Source: Bolinopsis microptera
Lineage: Eukaryota > Ctenophora > Tentaculata > Lobata > Bolinopsidae
NCBI RefSeq assembly: GCF_026151205.1
Contig: NC_087074.1
Span: 19,264,740-19,328,739 of the forward strand
DNA: 64,000 nucleotides
Reading direction: 5' to 3'
Made by a program: the position numbers and the translations under genes. This document shows positions 59,601 to 64,000 of the stretch, in pieces. The notes beneath the pieces are model-generated. The model was given only the letters and a program-made list of their open reading frames with translations, searched no databases and was not told the DNA's origin. The first letter of the stretch is position 1, and each line of letters opens with the position of its first letter.

Positions 59601-61219
59601 GAGAGGTTCTGGATGAGACGCTATCAGTGATATCTGCTCCTCCTTCCTACCACAGTTCTCTGCCTCCTTACATCCCGAGGCCTGATCCTTCTGGTTCTAG
59701 AAGATTGCGGAATCAAGAGGCAAGACTTACAGCTCTAAGAGGGGCCCTGAGCGAGGTGAGACAGCCCGGCTCAGACTCCTGGGAAAGGAGACAGGCGTTG
59801 AGACACAACATGAGACAGATCAATCAGAATTATGAAAATGGTATGATGAGGGACGGACCGCCTCTTCCACCTGTCTACCGTCCACCACCACGTTACACCG
59901 AACCGCCTCTTCCACAGTACTCAGGGAGCCAGCTGCAGACAACCGCTCCACCTGAGTACACTGATATTGTCATTGATACTGAGGCTATGTCTCAAATAGA
60001 GGCTGTGTCTCAGATTCGTCAGAATGAAGGTGCTCAGTCCACGGAGGCTCTGTCAGATCCTGTCCGACAACTTGGTCAAGATATTCCTTAATTTGTCTGA
60101 TCTATAAACCTGGGCTATAATAAGAGGATAGAGTATGTGAGTGATTGGTTAGGATATGTGAACGATCCCTTATTATGTAACGTGTCTAGATAAACTTGCG
60201 ATCTCCGCCATCATGCTCACGTCTATCATCAACACGCCTACATCAAACTGGAGAGTGCGGTCTGGAATTCACTAAACTTTGAACATGTAAATTACCGTTC
60301 TGTTAATGAAAAATGATGTATCGCAGACACGGGCCACGGCAGACGAGACTCAGAAACAGAAACAGTAACACACAAAATGTATTGACAACAAATATCAAAG
60401 CTGCATAACATGGCAAGATTATTGTGGATTGCTGGATAGTCTAAATCCACAAATTCTATTGAAATCTCGCAAACCTTGCAATTAGGACGTTGCTCAAAGT
60501 AGCAGTTCTCAACAAGACTAGCTTTATCCAGATCCTCCATCCCGAAGAAGATGACTTTAAAGAATATCAGCCCGGGACTTTTCCTACCACCTATCGTCAG
60601 ATGGTACTCTCCCTCTACCTCCTCTCCTTCCAAAACTCTCTGAAAACAGTCAGAGTGCTTGTTAGATTTTGAAATGGAGTGACAAATTTCGTAATAATAT
60701 TTGTATTTATTTTTAATATTATCCTAAAGTTCTAATACTGTGGTCTATAAAATATTAGCTGACGCCATGAGAGTATCGAAATAGTTTGTATTTTTTTTTA
60801 AATTAGAAAAGTTGGGAGGCATGCTTACCTCTAGGGGAATGTTAAGCATCCCAAGATCTGTATCTTCTGATTCAGTTTCGGCCAAGACTTGTAAATCAAG
60901 AGTGTCCCCCTGGTGGCAAACATCCAAAAAGTAGAACTCGTCCCACCGTGGATCCCACGTTCGCTGGACTACCTAAGAGAGCATATAGAACCAAGAACTT
61001 TCCGCGTAACCAGCGAAAGCAAGAATAATTGAATCTGCAAAGTTAACACTGGACACAATGACACGTATAACGAACAAATACCTTCGTTTCAGCCAAAACC
61101 GACTCTCCTATTGTGATCCTAACAAACGGGTCCGGTTTGTTTTTCTTCTTCTTCAGCTCGCCGTGAAGTTTCTTGGCTCGGAGAATCTGAACGAACAGCT
61201 GTCCTCTAATTTTGTACAT
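47690..61219 (-). CDS. C2-domain phospholipase D-like protein with degraded HKD motifs, 14 exons
   Basis: Exons: 61082-61219, 60829-60972, 60475-60639, 58646-58769, 58264-58367, 53565-53793, 52903-52963, 51159-51269, 49791-49902, 49564-49664, 48875-49224, 48479-48606, 48223-48360, 47690-48046. All junction phases agree, giving 753 residues. N-terminal C2 domain: GQLFVQILRAKKLHG, KPDPFVRITIG, TWDPRWDEFYF. Then PLD core landmarks: FEQRPNCKVTLMENDVSVFA, AATEFIYVSGF, ANGIRVLILVNEDD, KIEGKTALDVKQHFEELW, QWHCQLFR, KAYIHHIRRAKRFIYLE, LEIAMRIVDAI, FDFLAFFCLNRD, INEEALQNWNK. The first HKD motif reads SAKAVVIR (about residue 275) and the second LQNYAVFD (about 533), so both catalytic histidines and one lysine are gone, although GSGG after the second is kept. 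A 118-residue last exon adds an acidic repeat tail. The domain order is that of C2-type PLD, not the PX-PH type usual in animals. It probably binds membranes without hydrolysing lipid; this is inference. Confidence 0.85.
48825..48845. repeat. Terminal fragment related to the TTAA-flanked element
   Basis: Reads ttttggtgtatgtcccc followed by TTAA, matching the right end of the element at 21914-23197 with one mismatch. The other end was not found; it lies in the PLD-like gene intron between exons 48875-49224 and 48479-48606. Confidence 0.5.
50494..50752. repeat. Minisatellite of ATTATGGGGT units
   Basis: About 25 copies of a 10-bp unit with scattered variants (ggggcattat, ggggatattat, ataatgggg), strongly strand-asymmetric in G. 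Located in a PLD-like gene intron (49903-51158). The G tracts of four could form quadruplexes on the plus strand. Confidence 0.95.
51922..52461 (-). mobile_element. LINE ORF1-like coding remnant
   Basis: A frame of about 180 residues starting MDDMELLERLSARSVYV, with a long coiled coil (VEELKSSLIRSQNSVIKLQ and after) and ending SVSKEDRSRNLVV-like: the exact text is AVSKEDRSRNLVV, followed by an abrupt stop. The last motif is typical of ORF1 proteins of non-LTR retrotransposons, where an RNA-binding domain would follow; that part is missing. Upstream (52490-52770) are many gaacg and gaacgtt repeats, perhaps its 5' region. It lies in a PLD-like gene intron. Confidence 0.6.
53304..53371. repeat. 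Short tandem repeat (ggttaccaa, gataaa)
   Basis: Six copies of ggttaccaa with interspersed gataaa, near exon 53565-53793 of the PLD-like gene. Confidence 0.75.
54380..55757. repeat. Satellite of TTTAAACATA units, interrupted by a TIR element
   Basis: Units of aaacatattt (variant aaacatatct) fill 55137-55757 and a short stretch at 54380-54423. Between them lies a poly-G run (54425-54442) and the element at 54517-55136, so the satellite was probably split by insertion. The variant with c alternates with the standard unit in 55280-55420, a dimeric higher-order pattern. Confidence 0.9.
54517..55136. mobile_element. 620-bp TIR element inside the satellite
   Basis: The ends TTTGAGGGGGTCCCGGA and its exact reverse complement mark a 17-bp terminal inverted repeat. 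No coding capacity; flanking duplication is obscured by the simple sequence. Likely a non-autonomous DNA transposon. Confidence 0.65.
56874..58007 (+). CDS. Rhodopsin-like receptor, intronless, nested in PLD-like intron
   Basis: A single 377-residue frame with seven hydrophobic segments: TM1 (LIGIFLNPLTLPYFY), TM2 with the conserved aspartate (LIVITDILTLVS), the ECL1 cysteine (KALCTVSGF), TM3 ending LARALTLLFPF where DRY would be, TM4, TM5 (PWLVPGVVVVVSCIVSILVL), a basic third loop, TM6 (YILFNMPCWLFYLYL) and TM7 with an intact NPIVY. The C-terminal tail is long and Ser/Pro-rich. It is a class A receptor with unknown ligand; the ARA in place of DRY is unusual and may raise basal activity or alter G-protein coupling (inference). 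It lies on the opposite strand within the PLD-like intron 53794-58263. The lack of introns contrasts with the eight-exon receptor at 35 kb and suggests a retrocopy or an intronless subfamily. Confidence 0.88.
   Translation: MSSTLDFVYGVTELTSVLIGIFLNPLTLPYFYQNKEHVSSLLYFLIVITDILTLVSTFPSALSMMNQNREMLLSNKALCTVSGFVFNISARLSVFQIAILALARALTLLFPFRTVHVKKYLYPLLAYFLINVVLASLPLFFSSQGYHYEGFLGQCAWGISELSFVEGNTWVWRFITYTTIILPWLVPGVVVVVSCIVSILVLVRSDRNRKKMTTRRPGTKLKKSEAEGAASRTRHVSITMIIMTAVYILFNMPCWLFYLYLFACKLNPQAWVRAKSARYIHIFVSRLSVSLNAAVNPIVYFSRIGGLRRLGRRADHTTGSVGISRNVNNVRLFPVYNRPGAAQDTSRTPIGGPSSSAQIRSAGPLQHVHPTQTCSEI
59264..60091 (+). CDS. Two-pass membrane protein with PPxY motifs, intronless, nested
   Basis: One frame of 275 residues. 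Two hydrophobic segments (about residues 8-26 and 38-71) are followed by a cysteine cluster (VYSCAQNCCIILHDWC) that could be palmitoylated, and a long cytosolic tail. The tail has four PPxY motifs (PPSY 126, PPVY 202, PPRY 208, PPEY 229) and an LPQY. PPxY motifs recruit WW domains, typically of NEDD4-family ubiquitin ligases, so an adaptor role in membrane-protein ubiquitination or sorting is likely by analogy with other PPxY membrane adaptors; no orthologue is recognised. It lies on the opposite strand inside the PLD-like intron 58770-60474. Confidence 0.75.
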   Translation: MREAVLRVCLTQLFNLITVFLFYLFDNPIRNVILSEGYPIFFCTIFVYICAPLTLAYLICYWLLSGLVCVYSCAQNCCIILHDWCTGVRSCTGLWKVCYGGAEGEDHALRGGGEVLDETLSVISAPPSYHSSLPPYIPRPDPSGSRRLRNQEARLTALRGALSEVRQPGSDSWERRQALRHNMRQINQNYENGMMRDGPPLPPVYRPPPRYTEPPLPQYSGSQLQTTAPPEYTDIVIDTEAMSQIEAVSQIRQNEGAQSTEALSDPVRQLGQDIP

Positions 61220-62310
61220 CTTGATTCTTGCTCTTAGTCTTTCTCGGCACTAAATCAAAAAGCTTACAAAGATCATATAAACTCGAACTGAAACTATTTA
61301 AGTCATTAACATTGTTTAACATGGCTTTGGGCCTAAATCCAATGTGTGAGCAAATCACTAAAATTATGGTATTTTAGTCTGCAATAGAAATTATAACTCC
61401 GAATCTGCCTGATTAAAATGCTCATAAAATTGAGGCGTGGTTGAAGCCAATCAGAATCTTAGTTATTCATGTAGCGGCGTTATAGCCTTCAATCACATCC
61501 CGATCAACTTGAAGATATAGATATAGATCTATAGGCTTGGTTCATGGAAGGTGATGGTTATCTAGAAATATGACTTACATATCATGAGTTATTAACACTT
61601 ATCACTTGGGGGCCTTTTTGATAAACTAGGGATGGACATTACTGGAAAGAAAAGGTGGAGTGGCTGGAACCTTGCGATTAAGGGAACCTTATCGTAATTA
61701 AATTGTCTTTTCCACGAGCAACTCATAACGTATTTTTAGGAAACAAAGCTACTGACAAATTTGGTTGCTCTAAATTTATTTTTCATACATTTTGAAGTAT
61801 TAACTTTCGATACAATACAGTGAAACTATATTGCGTATTTAAGAACGTTATCAGTTGAAATCATAAATGTAACAAGTAATTGTTTGAAAAAAGCTTCTCG
61901 ATCAATCACAAGATATAGATACCGTTATTGATTATGCTTTATAATAAGCCACATCTCCCACAACAATTTAAACCACATTTAACAGTGAATATTGCAATAT
62001 TTTTATTAACCCCAATAATCACAATTGTCTAGATCATCAATTGTACGATGATGGCATGGAAATATGTGGTGCCCAAATTCCAACTGAGTACATTTGTTTA
62101 ACAATCAATACTGCATAACTCTTAAATTCAAGAATCAAATATGTAATCAATATTACCTTTTACTACTCTAAGCTCACATGACCATAACGTGAGAAAGTGT
62201 TAGTATTGAACCATTACTATTAGTGTATTAGTGATTATTCCTCTAAATAATGTAAAACTGTTTGTAAGATGAATACAATTTACAGGCTCATCAACTTTAA
62301 TAATTAGTAT
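61220..62310. other. Upstream region of PLD-like gene, no gene seen
   Basis: AT-rich sequence with no supported frame. It should hold the promoter and 5' untranslated sequence of the PLD-like gene. Confidence 0.45.
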
Positions 62311-62314
62311 GTTA

Positions 62315-62934
62315 ATAGTTGTGGAACACAACAAGAAAATTGAGAATAATCTTGTGCGAGGGTAGGGACCCAGATGTCGTTTCTAACCCAAATAAACTTT
62401 AAGGAGGCTTCTCATCAGTAGCCGCACCTCCTTACTCGGTTTCTGAACTGGAATTCTATGGGCTTCCAGACGGCCAGACCGAGTATTACCACCCCATCCT
62501 TCTAGAGTTCATCACAAGTAGCACCCACCTTGAAGATCTTTGACACCCAGACACACCCCATTGGCGAACAAACTTTGGATATAATCTTACATGCTCCCGA
62601 AGGAATCCCTGGTTTATGGTCTTTCTCATCGTCACCAGCACTTTCACTAGAGTCACCAGCCCTTTCACTGGAGTCATCAGCCCAATCACTGAAGTATACA
62701 GAAGTATAGTTGTGGAACACAACAAGAAAATTGAGAATAATCTTGTGCGAGGGTAGGGACCCAGATGTCGTTTCTAACCCAAATAAACTTTAAGGAGGCT
62801 TCTCATCAGTAGCCGCACCTCCTTACTCGGTTTCTGAACTGGAATTCTATGGGCTTCCAGACGGCCAGACCGAGTATTACCACCCCATCCTTCTAGAGTT
62901 CATCACAAGTAGCACCCACCTTGAAGATCTTTGA
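62315..62934. repeat. Perfect 229-bp tandem duplication, period 391 bp
   Basis: Bases 62315-62543 and 62706-62934 are identical by eye over the full length; 162 bp of unrelated sequence lies between. The identity implies a very recent duplication, gene conversion, or an assembly artefact. Confidence 0.9.
62502..62688 (-). other. Possible terminal exon of a small acidic, cysteine-containing protein
   Basis: After an acceptor (tatacttcag on the minus strand) a frame reads DSSERAGDSSESAGDDEKDH, then GACKIISKVCSPMGCVWVSK and ends in TCDEL. An acidic repeat stretch followed by four cysteines could be the end of a secreted peptide precursor, but no upstream exon or signal peptide was found. Its last part lies in the duplicated segment. 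Weak call. Confidence 0.22.
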
Positions 62935-62965
62935 TACCATCAAAATCATAACACATACTAAAAAC

Positions 62966-63347
62966 TGGGATGATAATTAATCACTCTACACTCGACTGTC
63001 ACGTGACTTTTTCAACCCGTTCTCTAGCTGGTCCTGAACGACTATTCGAAACCCTAACCCTCATTATCTGATCCCAACCCTAACCCTAACCCAATCCTTA
63101 ACAAAAGCATATGCTGAAACCCTAACCCTAACGAGAAATTAGACTAACTTCCTTATACGGTCATATCACGTGATCGAGGCAGCTTTTCGCCTATATCTCG
63201 TCAGGGGAGCATTTTAACCCTATGTCATGGGGGGTGATTTGGAATCAGCGTCCGAAAATACATCGATTGAAGTTGGTTTCAACTGTCGAGGGCCCTTTTA
63301 GAACAATCTCGAAGATCGACTGTAGAGTGATTTAGTACGCTCGAAAA
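62966..63347. mobile_element. MITE copy C with internal telomere-like repeats
   Basis: The inverse of copy B: ends with AATCACTCTACA and inverted TGTAGAGTGATT, and an inside with ccctaaccctaa stretches, tcacgtgatcgaggcag and ttttaaccctatgtcatggg. It is the best-preserved copy here. No coding capacity. Confidence 0.75.
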
Positions 63348-63422
63348 AACTGGGTGAAAAGTACTTAGCAAACAACAACAAAAGTTGGATCGTCCCCGGC
63401 CCCGCGCGCCCCGGTTTTTGAG

Positions 63423-63873
63423 TCAGTGTCGTCCCCGGTCTATGATCGTCCGCGCGCGCGCGTCCCGGTCTATGAGTATTGAATCGGTGTCGTCCTCACT
63501 CCTTACACCCATTCGAATGAGTTTCCATAAAGTGAGCCATAATGGCATAATTCCTGTTGTCATCTCGGTATCCTTAAAGTGCTCTGAAATAATAATATGG
63601 TGTTATATTGGTCGGGGGCAGTATTAAATGGTCATAAGATATTATTAGTACAGTACTTTATAATAGCCTGATACTGATAGCAAAACCACAAAATGATATA
63701 CTGATTGTTCAAGTGTATCATATTATATTCCTACGTATCACAAATTCTTATCTACTCGCTTGTTCGAAATTTACCAATCATTATGAGTTCGAAGGCTTCG
63801 CACATTTCATCTCGGTGGAAATGCCGGAAATGTTGTATAACACCCTCCGTCATGTTCGTGCCCACGAACTTTT
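63423..63873 (-). CDS. 3' end of an unrecognised gene (partial)
   Basis: Two exons with matching phase 1 junction: 63775-63873 and 63423-63583, running to a stop. They read KFVGTNMTEGVIQHFRHFH, then DEMCEAFELIMI, then HFKDTEMTTGIMPLWLTLWK and an Arg/Asp-rich end encoded by a GC-rich repetitive stretch. Splice sites are good, but no family is recognised and the 5' part lies outside the window. The final ~25 residues may be readthrough into repeat sequence. Confidence 0.38.
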
Positions 63874-64000
63874 CTGAAATGTTAGATGCAGTGAACACCG
63901 GGAATGTCAAAGTCTAAAGTTCACTTCGCAAAAACCTTACAGTAAATCGTATAGTAAATGTAATTTTGTAAAAACTGATTATAAAATAAATAAATAAACA

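Noticed and set aside
62502-62720. Secreted peptide gene
   Set aside because: Only one weak terminal exon with no signal peptide exon; retained at low confidence as a possible exon only.

Overview
This is a window of an animal nuclear genome. It is AT-rich, its genes are split by GT-AG introns of roughly 60 bp to 10 kb, and it carries several LINE-type and Penelope-type retroelement copies, many small inverted-repeat elements, and TTAGGG-like telomeric motifs inside some repeats. The gene set (SLC22-type transporter, rhodopsin-like receptors, VWC and YHYH secreted proteins, an EF-hand protein) fits an invertebrate metazoan. A cnidarian or another early-branching animal is plausible, but the species cannot be fixed from this sequence. 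No rRNA, tRNA or CRISPR array was seen.

Layout. 0.5-1.7 kb: small EF-hand gene (minus). 4.2-11.5 kb: four-exon gene for an unrecognised secreted protein (minus), with a two-exon VWC gene (plus) in its last intron. 12.1-30.8 kb: at least eight exons of an SLC22-like transporter (minus). Its introns hold a 1.27 kb AGGT-type satellite, several inverted-repeat elements, two elements flanked by TTAA, a tandem array of ~1 kb units broken by a Penelope-like insertion, and an intronless YHYH gene. 35.0-41.5 kb: eight-exon receptor-like 7TM gene (plus) with a 5'-truncated LINE in intron 1. 41.7-44.5 kb: two tandem paralogous genes for small single-pass membrane proteins (minus). 45-46.6 kb: palindromic element, MITE and LINE remnant. 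47.7-61.2 kb: 14-exon gene (minus) for a C2-domain phospholipase D-like protein; its introns hold an intronless 7TM receptor and an intronless PPxY membrane protein (both plus), LINE ORF1 remains and simple-sequence arrays. 62-64 kb: a recent tandem duplication, a MITE and the end of a gene that runs off the window.

Main result. The long minus-strand locus at 47.7-61.2 kb joins with every intron phase matching into a 753-residue C2-PLD protein. Both HKD catalytic motifs are degraded while the reading frame stays open, and a heptad-like acidic repeat tail has been added, so it looks like an expressed pseudoenzyme of a PLD type known mainly from plants. Second in interest is the tandem pair of small membrane proteins, whose signal peptide, transmembrane segment and tail are conserved while the ectodomain diverges. 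A general theme is gene-in-intron nesting: four compact genes sit inside introns of three larger ones.
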